DNA of 64,000 bases from Paenibacillaceae bacterium GAS479 (GTDB taxonomy: Bacteria; Bacillota; Bacilli; Paenibacillales; Paenibacillaceae): contig LT629764.1 in assembly GCA_900105225.1 (NCBI GenBank), forward strand, positions 5,352,501 to 5,416,500, written 5' to 3'. Position 1 is the first letter of the stretch. Every line of letters begins with the position of its first letter. A program made the translations under genes and the position numbers. This document shows positions 8,278 to 17,670 of this stretch, piece after piece. A model generated the notes under the pieces. It did not search any database. It saw only the letters and a program-made list of their open reading frames with translations, and was not told the DNA's origin.

Positions 8278-9114
8278 TCCTAAATGCGTCCCGCCCAAGC
8301 TCCGCTCCATTCCCCAGAAGGCAAAACGGACTCCAGCAGGTAGCTCATAATTTCTTGAAATATCAATATCATGCGAAAGATGAGTCAGCAGCATTTCAGC
8401 CGGTTGCAGCTCCTGGAGCAGCTCCAAAGCTTCTTTGACATCATAAACGGAACGAGTGTGGAACGGATAAGGTTCTTCATAAAAGCTCGTGCCGAGCACG
8501 ATAAGCTCGCAATTCATCATCGGTCGCTTCTGGCTCTCGTCCAGCCCTATGGAATCTGAGCAGTACACCCAAGCACAGCCCGTGCTCTTCTGCTCGAACC
8601 GATACGCATAGGCGTAGCCGTTATGCCCATGATAAACGCGCCAACAGCTCACGGTCCAGCTGCCGAACTGCAGCGGCTCATCCGCAGCGCGGAACTCGAT
8701 CCAGCGATCCAGCCACGGATAGCGGCCTATAATCTCTTCAATGACTTCTTGCGGCGCGTAGGCAATGCCCTTCTGCTTCGTCCAGCGGCATGCATCCGCC
8801 CATTCGATCAGTCCACCGATATGGTCAAAATGCGCATGAGTAATCAGGATCCGCCGGACGCCCCGCAAACCGGCTGCCTCCATTTGCCGTCCCCAGTCCG
8901 GGCCGCAATCGATCAGCGTAAAATCGTCAGCGCTATTGTCGCCGTCCAAGCCCTTTAACAGTAACATCGAACGCAGGCGGCGGTTGACACCACCTGAACG
9001 AGCTTCCTCGCAGACGGCGCAATTGCAGTAAACGCGAGGCACACCCATGGAATCACCCGTTCCGAGAAATTGGATATTCACCGGAGAACGGTTCTGTTGA
9101 TTATTCATCGTCAT
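8275..9114 (-). CDS. MBL-fold metallohydrolase, PhnP-like
   Basis: A 279-residue metallo-beta-lactamase-fold hydrolase. The metal motif HAHFDH is at 93-98, and further metal-binding histidines are likely in TRSVYDVKE/LLTHLSHD near the C-terminus. The N-terminus has the LGTGDSMGVP signature followed by a Cys cluster (Cys30, Cys32, Cys35), as in PhnP-type cyclic phosphodiesterases where cysteines hold a structural zinc. No phosphonate genes are nearby, so a PhnP role is not implied; the substrate may be another phosphodiester. It starts 7 bases after the stop of the upstream GNAT gene, so the two are probably one operon. The ribosome binding site is weak. Confidence 0.82.
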   Translation of the reverse strand: MTMNNQQNRSPVNIQFLGTGDSMGVPRVYCNCAVCEEARSGGVNRRLRSMLLLKGLDGDNSADDFTLIDCGPDWGRQMEAAGLRGVRRILITHAHFDHIGGLIEWADACRWTKQKGIAYAPQEVIEEIIGRYPWLDRWIEFRAADEPLQFGSWTVSCWRVYHGHNGYAYAYRFEQKSTGCAWVYCSDSIGLDESQKRPMMNCELIVLGTSFYEEPYPFHTRSVYDVKEALELLQELQPAEMLLTHLSHDIDISRNYELPAGVRFAFWGMERSLGGTHLG

Positions 9115-9121
9115 GTCCAGC

Positions 9122-9790
9122 CTACAGCGGCAGCAGAGCTACGACGTCACGCTGTTTGAGCCCCTCCACCATGTCGTACCATTGCTGCGGCTTTTTCTCA
9201 ATTGCCGAATAATAGACCTCCAAAAAGGTCGCCGCGAGTGCGCCGGAAATTTGAGAAAGCTCTTCATCCTTGGGCAGGAAGCCGAGATCCAGCCCGCTGA
9301 CCGCTCCGCCTTCCAAATCCCAGGACGGGTGTACGTAATCGAGCTCCAGCCTTTTGTAGCCGATATGGGACAACACTTCCCGCCTCACGATCGGGTTCAT
9401 CGGATTGACGCCTCCGAAGGAATGCTCCGTGCGATACGGATCATAAATTTCCGCGAACATGCCGATCGGCTCCGTGCCGGACTGGGTAGCAAGGCGGGTC
9501 AGCTCCTTTTCGCGGGAGCGCAAGAGGAAACGACCGATGCCGAGGCCCGGTTTGCCAATAATGGTGAAGTCCGTCATGGCTACGCGAAGCTCGGGGTAAT
9601 AACGATATTCCGTAGCCCCGACAGCCTCATCACCTTGCAGAGCGATGCACACATGAATGGTTGGGTCCTGAAGCGGCTCTCGCCACAGCTCGTAGGCTAG
9701 CACCTCCTCAGGAGGGAACACCTCCTGCAGCAGACGGTGCAACTTCGGGAAATGTTCATCCTCTATGGACGTAATGCGATAAAAGTTCAT
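9122..9790 (-). CDS. GNAT-family N-acetyltransferase
   Basis: A 222-residue GNAT-fold protein. The acetyl-CoA loop shows as GKPGLGIGRFLL after a beta strand (VAMTDFTII), followed by FAEIYDPYRTEHSFGGVNPMNP, a conserved segment of a Bacillales GNAT subgroup of unknown substrate. The ATG follows AAGGAGAG at good spacing. It lies between a second GNAT gene and the MBL hydrolase, all on the minus strand and closely spaced, suggesting one operon with the amidase at 10503-11363. The acceptor is unknown. Confidence 0.75.
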   Translation of the reverse strand: MNFYRITSIEDEHFPKLHRLLQEVFPPEEVLAYELWREPLQDPTIHVCIALQGDEAVGATEYRYYPELRVAMTDFTIIGKPGLGIGRFLLRSREKELTRLATQSGTEPIGMFAEIYDPYRTEHSFGGVNPMNPIVRREVLSHIGYKRLELDYVHPSWDLEGGAVSGLDLGFLPKDEELSQISGALAATFLEVYYSAIEKKPQQWYDMVEGLKQRDVVALLPL

Positions 9791-9816
9791 CGATAACTCT
9801 CCTTATGTACAATTAG

Positions 9817-10479
9817 TCAGTTGTTGAGAAAAGGATTGCGCCATTCCATCATCGCAGCATAACCGCAAGATTCCTCGTCGTCCAAATAGTTCGCCGCAAT
9901 GCCGGCCGGAGTACGGCCGCAGCGCAGCAGGAAGGTCAGCACCGGATCGCGCAGCTCTCCCCGCAGCACAGCATCGACGTATGCCTCGGAACTCATCTCC
10001 AAGGCATATGAATGATAACCTGGCAGCCTGCCGCCGCCAAGCAGCCGCTCCATCCCCAGTTGAACGACCGTTTCATACATCGACTGCATGAGCCATTTGC
10101 CAATACCGGTTTTACGATACTCCGGCACAACGCAAATATCAACAACATACAAAGTGTCGCCGTCTGGATCATGCGTGGTAATGTATCCGTCAGCCGTCAT
10201 CTCCCCCCAGCTGAGATGATCCGCGTTTGTCGAGCGTGTACGCATGCCGGTCATTGAACCGATGATTGTTCCGCCGATCTCCGCACATAACGCCCCTTCT
10301 GGAAAACGGCTAATATGCTGTGCCAACTGCTCTCGGTTCCATAACAGCTCCTGAGGATAAGGAGGCGGAAAGCTCAGCTCCTGCACCGCAATCAAAGCTT
10401 CCGCATCTTCCAGCGTGTAACGCCGGATACGAGTCTCTACAGGCTTGCCGTTATGCAGAACGAACAGAGTCTTTTGCAA
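9817..10479 (-). CDS. GNAT-family N-acetyltransferase
   Basis: A 220-residue acetyltransferase. The core is visible as DICVVPEYRKTGIGKWLM, with the acetyl-CoA-binding R-K-T-G-I-G at 122-127. The start codon is a TTG at 10479, supported by an AGAGGGGG site about 8 bases upstream; no in-frame ATG exists nearby. It follows the nitrilase-family gene by 23 bases. Pairing of a nitrilase and a GNAT gene is common in Bacillales, sometimes as one fused polypeptide, so the two products may act on the same small molecule (inference). Substrate unknown. Confidence 0.8.
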   Translation of the reverse strand: MQKTLFVLHNGKPVETRIRRYTLEDAEALIAVQELSFPPPYPQELLWNREQLAQHISRFPEGALCAEIGGTIIGSMTGMRTRSTNADHLSWGEMTADGYITTHDPDGDTLYVVDICVVPEYRKTGIGKWLMQSMYETVVQLGMERLLGGGRLPGYHSYALEMSSEAYVDAVLRGELRDPVLTFLLRCGRTPAGIAANYLDDEESCGYAAMMEWRNPFLNN

Positions 10480-10502
10480 ATGTCTGCCCCCTCTCTACTT
10501 GT

Positions 10503-11363
10503 TCAAAACCAATCAGGATAAAGGTCGGTCCTGCGATCACGCCATGTCGTCACTGAACCGCTCAGCCGCACATCATGCAGCAGTTGCAAGTCCAGGTCTG
10601 CAACGATAAGCATATCGTGGTTCTCCGTCCCTTCGCTCATGATGCCCCGCGGTGGAAACGGAATGTCATTGGGAGTAATGACCGCTGCCTGTCCGTAGTT
10701 TGCTCTCATAAAATCAACCTTGCGCAAGGAACCGGTCGTGCCGGTGGTGACGATGTAAACTTGATTTTCCACCGCCCGGGCATGGGCGCAGTAACGGACG
10801 CGATAAAATCCGTGGCGGTCATCCGTGCACGAAGGACAGAAAATGACGTCAGCCCCTTTGGCGCGGGCTATTCGAACAATTTCGGGAAACTCGATATCGT
10901 AACAAGTGAGCATGGCTATTTTGCCGAAAGGCGTATCGAATACGTCCAAGTCGTCTCCGGGCGACATATTCCACTCTTCCACTTCAGTCGGCGTCAGATG
11001 AATTTTCGCCTGGGTGTGAATGACTCCATCAGGCTGGAACAGGTAAGCCGTATTGCGCAGCTTGCCGTCCGTCGATTGTACAACATGAGTTCCGCCTACG
11101 ATAAACATGTTATATTCGGCCGCGAGCGCCTTAAAGAGCTCCTCATACCTCTCCGTAAAATCAGGGAGCCGATCGATGGGAAGCGCATTGCCCTGCTCAT
11201 CTCCGATGGACAGCAGCTGTGTGGTTAGAAATTCTGGGAACAACAGAAACTGCACCCCGTATTCCGCGGCATTACGGGCATAATGAGTCACCTGAGCGGC
11301 AAAATCCGCAAAGGAATTAATATCTTCCAAGTGATATTGAACGGCAGAAACTCGATATTTCAC
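10503..11363 (-). CDS. Carbon-nitrogen hydrolase (nitrilase superfamily)
   Basis: A 286-residue cytoplasmic amidohydrolase with the full Glu-Lys-Cys triad: Glu44 in LFPEFLT, Lys120 in AKIHLTPTE and Cys154 in MLTCYDIEFPE. These enzymes hydrolyse amide bonds of small molecules. The length is normal. Start is a GTG, supported by GGAGGAGGAAG ten bases upstream. It heads the group amidase-GNAT-GNAT-MBL hydrolase. The exact branch (omega-amidase, N-carbamoyl hydrolase or other) cannot be told from the motifs. Confidence 0.87.
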   Translation of the reverse strand: MKYRVSAVQYHLEDINSFADFAAQVTHYARNAAEYGVQFLLFPEFLTTQLLSIGDEQGNALPIDRLPDFTERYEELFKALAAEYNMFIVGGTHVVQSTDGKLRNTAYLFQPDGVIHTQAKIHLTPTEVEEWNMSPGDDLDVFDTPFGKIAMLTCYDIEFPEIVRIARAKGADVIFCPSCTDDRHGFYRVRYCAHARAVENQVYIVTTGTTGSLRKVDFMRANYGQAAVITPNDIPFPPRGIMSEGTENHDMLIVADLDLQLLHDVRLSGSVTTWRDRRTDLYPDWF

Positions 11364-11565
11364 CTTAAACTTCCTCCTCCAATCAAAATCCCGCTAATTA
11401 TGAGAGTATTTTCACATTGTTCTCATATTCCTGCTTATAACGCGCCACAGCTAGGTTTCTCTTCTTACTGGTAATAAATAGGTTATTCATATTGTGATAT
11501 ATTGATTTTAGTTCATTACATACTCACGTACAAACGTACACCATGATGGAGGGACACCACAAGAT

Positions 11566-12048
11566 ATGCGCATAAGCAACTGGAAAAAAACGATTTCCCG
11601 CCTCAGCCTCTGCGCTGTGATCGGAATGGCTGGCTTCAGCATCGGAACAATTCAGACGGCGTCTGCCGCTACCCCTAAATCAGAAAAGCTGCTCAGCTAC
11701 GGCAAAAAGTACCTTGGAGTTAATTATCGGCTTGGAGCGCCAAGCGGAGTGACCTATGCCTTCGACTGCTCCTCGTTCACTCAATATGTATTTAAAAACA
11801 GCGGAGTTTCCCTGCCGCGCACTTCAAACGCTCAATATAATAAAGGCAAGAAGGTCGCACGCGGCAACCTGAGCAAAGGCGATCTTGTATTCTTTACAGG
11901 CCGCAGCGGCAAGGGAATCGGCCATGTAGCCATCTATGCAGGCTCTAATAAGATTTTGCATACTTACGGTAAACCTGGGGTTACGGTTTCCAGCCTTGGC
12001 ACCTCGTATTGGAACGAACATTACGTTACCGCTAGACGGGTTCTCTAA
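11566..12048 (+). CDS. Secreted NlpC/P60 endopeptidase
   Basis: A 160-residue exported cell-wall hydrolase. A signal peptide (lysines at 7-8, hydrophobic core 13-28) ends at TASA, with cleavage expected after Ala34. The mature protein is a single NlpC/P60 domain with catalytic Cys68 in FDCSSF, His120 in GIGHVAIY and a third residue, probably His132. Such enzymes cut gamma-D-Glu-diamino acid bonds in peptidoglycan stem peptides. There is no SH3 or LysM anchor, so it is a minimal form of the kind common in multiple copies in Paenibacillus. GGAGGG is 10 bases before ATG. Single gene, ended by the terminator at 12069-12118. Confidence 0.9.
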   Translation: MRISNWKKTISRLSLCAVIGMAGFSIGTIQTASAATPKSEKLLSYGKKYLGVNYRLGAPSGVTYAFDCSSFTQYVFKNSGVSLPRTSNAQYNKGKKVARGNLSKGDLVFFTGRSGKGIGHVAIYAGSNKILHTYGKPGVTVSSLGTSYWNEHYVTARRVL

Positions 12049-12068
12049 CTGGCGATCCTTATTATTGA

Positions 12069-12118
12069 ATGAAGCTGCATGACTACGTGTTTCTAACACG
12101 AATGTCATGCAGCTTTTT
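12069..12118 (+). terminator. Rho-independent terminator of the NlpC/P60 gene
   Basis: AAGCTGCATGAC pairs with GTCATGCAGCTT, followed by TTTTTTG. Confidence 0.85.
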
Positions 12119-12146
12119 TGTTGTATTTCCTCTCGAAAAAGAGTGC

Positions 12147-12185
12147 AAAAAACACGTCAGGCCTCAACGGCCTGACGTGTTTTTG
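12147..12185 (-). terminator. Rho-independent terminator of the two-component operon, overlapping its stop codon
   Basis: A perfect stem (AAAACACGTCAGGCC and its complement) has a 5-base loop holding the kinase stop codon. The final codons of the histidine kinase gene form one arm. The flanking A and T runs would let it work in both directions. Confidence 0.88.
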
Positions 12186-13537
12186 AGCGTCTGTGGGAAT
12201 TGCAGCGTAATCGTCGTTCCTTTACTTGGTTTACTGAACACATCGATCTGCCCTTCATGCAGCTCCACGATGCGCTTGGCGATCGACAAACCGAGTCCTA
12301 CTCCGCCCGTGATACGGCGTCTCGCACCATCAACCCGATAAAATCGCTCGAACAGATTCGGAATCTCAGTCTCGGAGATGCCAATGCCCTTGTCGGTCAC
12401 ATGAATGCGCACCGATTGCTTCACAGAGCTGACCGTCACGTCAATCGGTTCCTTGCTGTACTTAATCGCATTGTCCAGCAGGATAACGAGCAACTGGCGG
12501 ATCTTATCCTTGTCAGCCGACATTTTGAGCCCAGTCGTAGAGGTATGAACACGAATCTGCCGCTGGAACGTCGTTTGCAGCATACCGGCAAGCTCATCGA
12601 CCATTTGGACGACATCGAAGGTTTGCAGGTTCAGCCAGTCTTCCTGCTCCGCCTCAGCCAACATCAGCATGGACTTGGTGAGGTTTTGCAGGCGCTCCGC
12701 CTCCTTGGCAATCGCCTCGATCGCTTCGCCGCGAATATTCTCATCATCTCGACCCCAGCGCTTCAGCATGCCTGCATAACTGACGATAACGGTCAGCGGC
12801 GTTTTCAGCTCATGGGAAGCGTCTGCGACGAATTGCTTTTGCCGGGCAAACGTGCGATCCAATCGCTCAATCATCTGATTAAAGGCGCGGATCAGCTGAA
12901 GCAGCTCAGCCGACTCCTCTTTGTCCCCTATCTCGATGCTTCGCAGCTTGCCGCTCCGGTCAATCTCGCGCATCGTCTGCACCATATGCTGGATTGGCGC
13001 GGTTAATCGCGAGGTGAACCAGTAGGTGCCGAAGATTGCAAAAAGAATCGCCCCGATGCTTGTCACAAAGAGCGCAGCCACCAGAACTTTCATATAACTG
13101 TCCTGCAAATTGAGCTTACGCTCGATTTCCAACATGCCGATAATTTCCGAATCCTGATAAAGGGGAACCTTCATGTACAGCACACGAGTGCTGTCAACGA
13201 ACATCTCTCCTTGTTCATGAGAAGACTGAAATTTGACCGGCAACGCTAGAAGGTCGGTGTCCGACCCTTGCAGATTAACCGTTTTGCCGTCAGGCGTAAT
13301 AATTCGGATCAATTCATTCACATTGTAGAACTCCCGCAACAGCCCCTCGTCGGACAGCTGTTCCTTGTCCATGATTTTACTGTTTTCGAGAATCAGGTTG
13401 ACCTTGTTCGTCATCACCTGCTGCTCGCTGCGGGTCGTAATTTTGGTCATGAAAAGATACACAAAAATGTTGAATAAAATCAAGATGAAAATCAACCAAA
13501 AGATGGTGAAAAGCGTGAATCTCTTGCGGAGAGTCAT
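12164..13537 (-). CDS. Membrane sensor histidine kinase
   Basis: A 457-residue sensor kinase. TM1 (about 8-30) and TM2 (about 150-172) flank an extracytoplasmic sensor of about 115 residues. Then come a HAMP linker (about 173-227), a dimerisation domain with phospho-acceptor His242 in DASHELKTPL, and a HATPase domain with N box DNAIKYS and GVGLGLSIAKRI. Domain order resembles ArlS/YkoH-type kinases. Its start overlaps the response regulator stop by 4 bases (ATGA), so they form a translationally coupled pair. The stop codon sits in the loop of the terminator. The signal is unknown. Confidence 0.92.
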   Translation of the reverse strand: MTLRKRFTLFTIFWLIFILILFNIFVYLFMTKITTRSEQQVMTNKVNLILENSKIMDKEQLSDEGLLREFYNVNELIRIITPDGKTVNLQGSDTDLLALPVKFQSSHEQGEMFVDSTRVLYMKVPLYQDSEIIGMLEIERKLNLQDSYMKVLVAALFVTSIGAILFAIFGTYWFTSRLTAPIQHMVQTMREIDRSGKLRSIEIGDKEESAELLQLIRAFNQMIERLDRTFARQKQFVADASHELKTPLTVIVSYAGMLKRWGRDDENIRGEAIEAIAKEAERLQNLTKSMLMLAEAEQEDWLNLQTFDVVQMVDELAGMLQTTFQRQIRVHTSTTGLKMSADKDKIRQLLVILLDNAIKYSKEPIDVTVSSVKQSVRIHVTDKGIGISETEIPNLFERFYRVDGARRRITGGVGLGLSIAKRIVELHEGQIDVFSKPSKGTTITLQFPQTLKNTSGR

Positions 13538-14232
13538 GCCTCAGGCTCCTTCATCATGTAGCCTACACCGCGCACGGTGTGAATCAGCTTGTGGCGGAAT
13601 CCCTTATCGAGCTTCTGACGTAAATATCGGATATAAACATCGACAAGGTTGGTCTCGCCCATGAAATCATACCCCCATACCTCGGATAAAATTTCCTCAC
13701 GGGACTTCTCTTCGTTTTTATGCTGAGCAAGGTACACCAGCAGTTCGAACTCACGTGGCGTGAGGTCGATCGACAGCTCCTTGCGGAACACTTTGCGCGT
13801 TCGCAGCTCCACGGTCAGATCCCCGATTTTAAGCAGATCGGAGCCCTCTGTCTCCTTCGGATTCTGTTGGAAAATGCGAAGCAGGTTGCGGACCCGGGCA
13901 AGCAGTTCCTCCATAGCAAACGGTTTTGTCACATAATCATTGGCGCCATGCTCGAAGCCGCTAACTTTGTCTGGAACTGTATCCCGGGCTGTGATGAGAA
14001 TGACGGGGATGGGGTTGCCTGCCTGCCGCAGCCGACGCAGCACCTCAATGCCGTTCAGCTCCGGCAGCATGACGTCGAGCAGCACGAGGTCCCACTCTCC
14101 GGAGGAGGCTTGCAGGAAACCGCTGCGGCCGTCCAAAGCATGTCCGACTTCATACCCCTCATGCTCCAGCTCAAGCTGCAGAATGCGGGCAATGCTCTCT
14201 TCGTCTTCAATCACCAGCACGCGTTCATTCAT
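13534..14232 (-). CDS. OmpR/PhoB-family response regulator (ArlR/YkoG-like)
   Basis: A 232-residue response regulator. The receiver domain shows the acidic pocket Glu9-Asp10-Glu11, phospho-acceptor Asp53 in LLDVMLPELNG and the conserved lysine in VTKPFAMEE. The C-terminal winged helix has the typical LTPREFELLVYLAQHKNEE and RGVGYMM segments. It precedes its kinase with a 4-base overlap. The upstream AGGTGA site is modest. Targets cannot be predicted from this window. Confidence 0.93.
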   Translation of the reverse strand: MNERVLVIEDEESIARILQLELEHEGYEVGHALDGRSGFLQASSGEWDLVLLDVMLPELNGIEVLRRLRQAGNPIPVILITARDTVPDKVSGFEHGANDYVTKPFAMEELLARVRNLLRIFQQNPKETEGSDLLKIGDLTVELRTRKVFRKELSIDLTPREFELLVYLAQHKNEEKSREEILSEVWGYDFMGETNLVDVYIRYLRQKLDKGFRHKLIHTVRGVGYMMKEPEA

Positions 14233-14278
14233 TCTAAGATGTCACCTGCTTTCCCGTAGATTGCACCAGGGCTGGCGT

Positions 14279-15835
14279 TCAGCTCTGGAGCTGTTTCATC
14301 GACCAGGACTCAACGTCCCAAGTCTTCGTTACCCAATCCTCATAGAAGTCTGGTTCATGAGAAACGAGTACAACTGTACCGCGATAAGCCTGCAGCGCAC
14401 GCTTCAGCTCAGCCTTGGCTACAACGTCCAAGTGGTTCGTCGGCTCATCAAACAGAATCCAGTTGCTCTCATGGAGCATCAGTTTGCACAACCGTACTTT
14501 CGCTTGTTCGCCGCCGCTCAATTGGTTGAGAGCACGCGTAATATGCTCGTTCTTGAGTCCGCAACGGGCTAGTGCCGCCCGTACCTCATGCTGGTTCATC
14601 CAGGAAAATTCATTCCATACATCGTCCAGCGGAGTCATCGTAGGCGCCTTGGCTTCTTGTTCGAAGTAAGCAGGAAGCAAATAATCACCGCGATAAACTT
14701 CGCCATCCAGCGGCTCGATGCGGCCAAGAATCGTCTTCAGCAGCGTCGATTTGCCTACGCCGTTGCAGCCGACAATGGCAATCTTGTCTCCACGCTCAAT
14801 CAGCACATCCATCGAAGGAATTAGAGGTTTCGTGTAACCGATGCTGAGACCTTTTGCCTCAAAGATCGTCTTGCCGCTCGTACGGCCTTCCTTGAAGGCG
14901 AATGTCGGCTTGGCTGCTTCTTCCGGCTTGTCGATCCGATCGATGCGATCCAGCTGTTTCTCGCGGCTTTTGGCCCGACCAGAGGTCGAAGCGCGCGCTT
15001 TGTTGCGCTGGATGAAGTCCTCTTGCTTCTTGATGAAATCCTGCTGCTTTTCGTATGCTCCCAAGTGCTGAGCTTTATTCAGCTCAGCCATCTCCAGAAA
15101 CTTCTCATAGTTGCCCGTATAGCGTGTCAGGCGTGTGAATTCCAGATGATAGATGATGCTAACGACCGAGTTCATGAAGCCCGTGTCATGGGAAATGAGC
15201 ATGAAGGCATTTGGATAATTGCGCAAATATCCAGCCAGCCACGTAATATGCTCCTCATCCAAATAGTTCGTAGGCTCATCCAAAAGTAGGACCGTAGGCT
15301 TCTCAAGCAGCAGTTTGGCAAGCAGTACTTTTGTCCGCTGACCACCGCTAAGTGCGGATACATCGCGGTCGAGACCGATTGCGTTCAAACCGAGGCCGTT
15401 GGCCATCTCCTCTACCTTCACGTCGAGCATATAATAATCGCCGATCTCCAACTCTTCCTGGATTTCGCCCATGCGTTCCAGCAGTGCGTCTAGGTCGGCA
15501 TCCGGCTCGCCCATAGCAGCCGTTACGTCTCCGAGCTCCTTCTCCAGCTCCAGCAGCGGAGCGAAGGCATCGCGCAGTACGTCGCGAATCGTCTTGCCCG
15601 GTTGCAGCTTCGTATGCTGATCGAGGTAGCCGTAGCGGATTTTAGGCGTCCACTCTACGCGGCCTTCGTCTTTCAATTGTTTACCTGTAAGAATATTCAT
15701 CAGAGTCGATTTGCCAGCTCCATTGGCTCCTACAAGCCCAACTCGTTCTCCTGCCAGCAAGCGGAAGGAAACATCCCTGAATAAAATCCGGTCCCCGAAT
15801 GTATGTGATAAATTTTCTACTGTTAATAAGCTCAT
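14279..15835 (-). CDS. ABC-F family ATPase (YkpA/YbiT-like)
   Basis: A 518-residue soluble protein with two ABC ATPase domains and no membrane segment. Domain 1 has Walker A GANGAGKST and signature LSGGQRTK. Domain 2 has Walker A GCNGVGKST and signature LSGGEQAK. They are joined by a charged linker of about 80 residues rich in Lys, Arg and Gln (positions about 245-325), which in ABC-F proteins reaches into the ribosomal E site. ABC-F members tune translation or protect ribosomes from antibiotics; the short linker and overall sequence favour a housekeeping YkpA/YbiT type over a resistance type. Ends just before the two-component operon. Confidence 0.88.
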   Translation of the reverse strand: MSLLTVENLSHTFGDRILFRDVSFRLLAGERVGLVGANGAGKSTLMNILTGKQLKDEGRVEWTPKIRYGYLDQHTKLQPGKTIRDVLRDAFAPLLELEKELGDVTAAMGEPDADLDALLERMGEIQEELEIGDYYMLDVKVEEMANGLGLNAIGLDRDVSALSGGQRTKVLLAKLLLEKPTVLLLDEPTNYLDEEHITWLAGYLRNYPNAFMLISHDTGFMNSVVSIIYHLEFTRLTRYTGNYEKFLEMAELNKAQHLGAYEKQQDFIKKQEDFIQRNKARASTSGRAKSREKQLDRIDRIDKPEEAAKPTFAFKEGRTSGKTIFEAKGLSIGYTKPLIPSMDVLIERGDKIAIVGCNGVGKSTLLKTILGRIEPLDGEVYRGDYLLPAYFEQEAKAPTMTPLDDVWNEFSWMNQHEVRAALARCGLKNEHITRALNQLSGGEQAKVRLCKLMLHESNWILFDEPTNHLDVVAKAELKRALQAYRGTVVLVSHEPDFYEDWVTKTWDVESWSMKQLQS

Positions 15836-16020
15836 GAGTTGTTGAATTCTCCATTCCTGTTAGATACAAAAGTCATGGGGAATTTGATCGCCCCTAATAG
15901 GTTATTGTACCATAACCTGCCCCCTGTTGGCTTCCCCTATTGCTCATAATTTAAGCGGATGTGGACGGTCAAATCTCAATCTGTCGTTAATGGCTTCGAA
16001 AATGTCTTCCGCGTGAGAGC

Positions 16021-17640
16021 TTAGGTCGTCTGCAGCCGCCGCTGAACGGCTTCAACGAGCGGCTTCAGGCCCGCTCTAAGCCTGTTGGCCGAGCGTCCCT
16101 TGTGAGGAAGCGGAAAGCCCTGCCACAACATCATATACCAGTCCTCAGGCGGTAAAAAAGGGATAAAGGCATCCGGTCGGTTTGGCAGCATACTCAGCCA
16201 TTCTCGCCGTCCTGCAAAAGCAACATCTTTGTTGGCGGCCCACAGTATTCCTTTGCCTGTTCCACGCTCACTAGTTCGAAGTTCCCCGTTCAGTTTTTCA
16301 AGCAGCTCCATCCTCTCCGCGGACCAGCGCGAAGGATCGGGATCAGCAACTGCAATAATCAAGGAAGACGAACGAAGTCTACTTAAAGCATCTGGCCCCT
16401 TCCAATCGGAGGACCAGTCCAGCAGTTGAACTCGGTGGCCTTCTCCATGCAGCATTAGGCCAAGACGCGCCTCGTCATCCAGTCGAGAATGAAGCCTGGT
16501 ACGCGGCCCTTTTAAAAGCCATTCTACCCCACCCTCGCGCAGTGTAACATACCGAGGGTCTAAAGCTGTCGGCAAGGAGCCGGAATTAGCGCCAAGCAGC
16601 GCATGCCAGTGAGGCTGTCCGGATTGGATCTCTATAGCCTGAACGGGTAGGCCGATCTCCGCCAGCAGCCGGGCCAGCATTAGGGTAATGAAAGTGGCAC
16701 CGCTACCAGGTGAAAGGGAAAGAATAGATAGTTGCGCTTGTTGGCTATTGCCTGCAGCTTTCTCTTTACTGAATCCACCCAGTCTTAACCCAGCTGCTGG
16801 ATGGTTATTGCGTTTACCGTCAAAGTCTACCGCGGCCCAGTCTGCTATTGCGCCTGCCGCTTCTATCATATTGGCAAACCTGCGGCTACGCTCCGGCTGC
16901 AGCAGCCTTTCAAGCCACGGTGGCAAAGCAGCGCGGCCAGCGTGGCCACGTAAAGCAAGCTCCGGCGGCTTCCCCGTCAGCAGCAGGCAAAGCAGGCAGC
17001 CAAGTCCGTACATATCTGTGCGTGCATCGCTTTGTTCACCTGCCAGTTGCTCCGGCGCGGCAAAACCTGGCGTCCCAAGCTGGGTCGTATCCGCTGCCTG
17101 AGAGGGGAGAAAGCGCCTTGCAATGCCAAAATCGATAAGCTTCACCCCCCCAGCCCGTTCGATCATGACATTGGATGGCTTAAGATCGCGATGTATGATC
17201 GGCGGCGACTGTGCATGCAGATAACCAAGCGCCGAACATAGCTGCAGCGCAATGGAAGCCGTGTCCGTCGCCGACATAGGCGTTCCCCTCGCTGCTATAA
17301 GCTCCTCCAGAGTATGTCCCTCTACATAGTCCATCACAAGCATCTCGCCACGGCCCTTTTCTGCCGGAAAATAATCATACAACTGCGGCAAATGAGCATG
17401 GGAGAGCTGCATCTGCATGCGCGCTTCCTCAACACTCAAAAGCTCCCCTGCCCCGCCCGCAGGCTTTAGCTTAAGCGCACGCAAACGACCGTCCAGCCTC
17501 ATGTCTTCTGCGGCATAAACCTGCCCCATGCCGCCTTCACCTATTTGGCGCAGGATGCGGTACCTCCCTCCAGCGATGTCGCCCGGCAGGAAAGTTGCCT
17601 CATCGCTGATTATCCGCCTGCCAGTATTCTCAGATCTCAT
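16021..17640 (-). CDS. Ser/Thr protein kinase fused to a degenerate P-loop (CpaE/MinD-like) domain
   Basis: A 539-residue protein. Residues about 27-270 are a Hanks-type kinase with glycine loop GEGGMG (34-39), probable ATP-anchoring Lys57, catalytic HRDLKPSN (150-157, base Asp152), DFG (170-172) and APE-like AAPEQ. There is no transmembrane segment or PASTA repeat, unlike PrkC. From about 303 a second domain begins with ILSLSPGSGATF, the position of a deviant Walker A, but without the expected lysine. Helices and strands then resemble SIMIBI ATPases of the MinD/CpaE group. A regulatory role for this domain is inference. GGGAGAAATGGG precedes the ATG. It is monocistronic; no clear terminator was seen in the 185 bases after it. 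Confidence 0.82.
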   Translation of the reverse strand: MRSENTGRRIISDEATFLPGDIAGGRYRILRQIGEGGMGQVYAAEDMRLDGRLRALKLKPAGGAGELLSVEEARMQMQLSHAHLPQLYDYFPAEKGRGEMLVMDYVEGHTLEELIAARGTPMSATDTASIALQLCSALGYLHAQSPPIIHRDLKPSNVMIERAGGVKLIDFGIARRFLPSQAADTTQLGTPGFAAPEQLAGEQSDARTDMYGLGCLLCLLLTGKPPELALRGHAGRAALPPWLERLLQPERSRRFANMIEAAGAIADWAAVDFDGKRNNHPAAGLRLGGFSKEKAAGNSQQAQLSILSLSPGSGATFITLMLARLLAEIGLPVQAIEIQSGQPHWHALLGANSGSLPTALDPRYVTLREGGVEWLLKGPRTRLHSRLDDEARLGLMLHGEGHRVQLLDWSSDWKGPDALSRLRSSSLIIAVADPDPSRWSAERMELLEKLNGELRTSERGTGKGILWAANKDVAFAGRREWLSMLPNRPDAFIPFLPPEDWYMMLWQGFPLPHKGRSANRLRAGLKPLVEAVQRRLQTT

Positions 17641-17670
17641 CCCATTTCTCCCACCTTTATCATCAAATAA

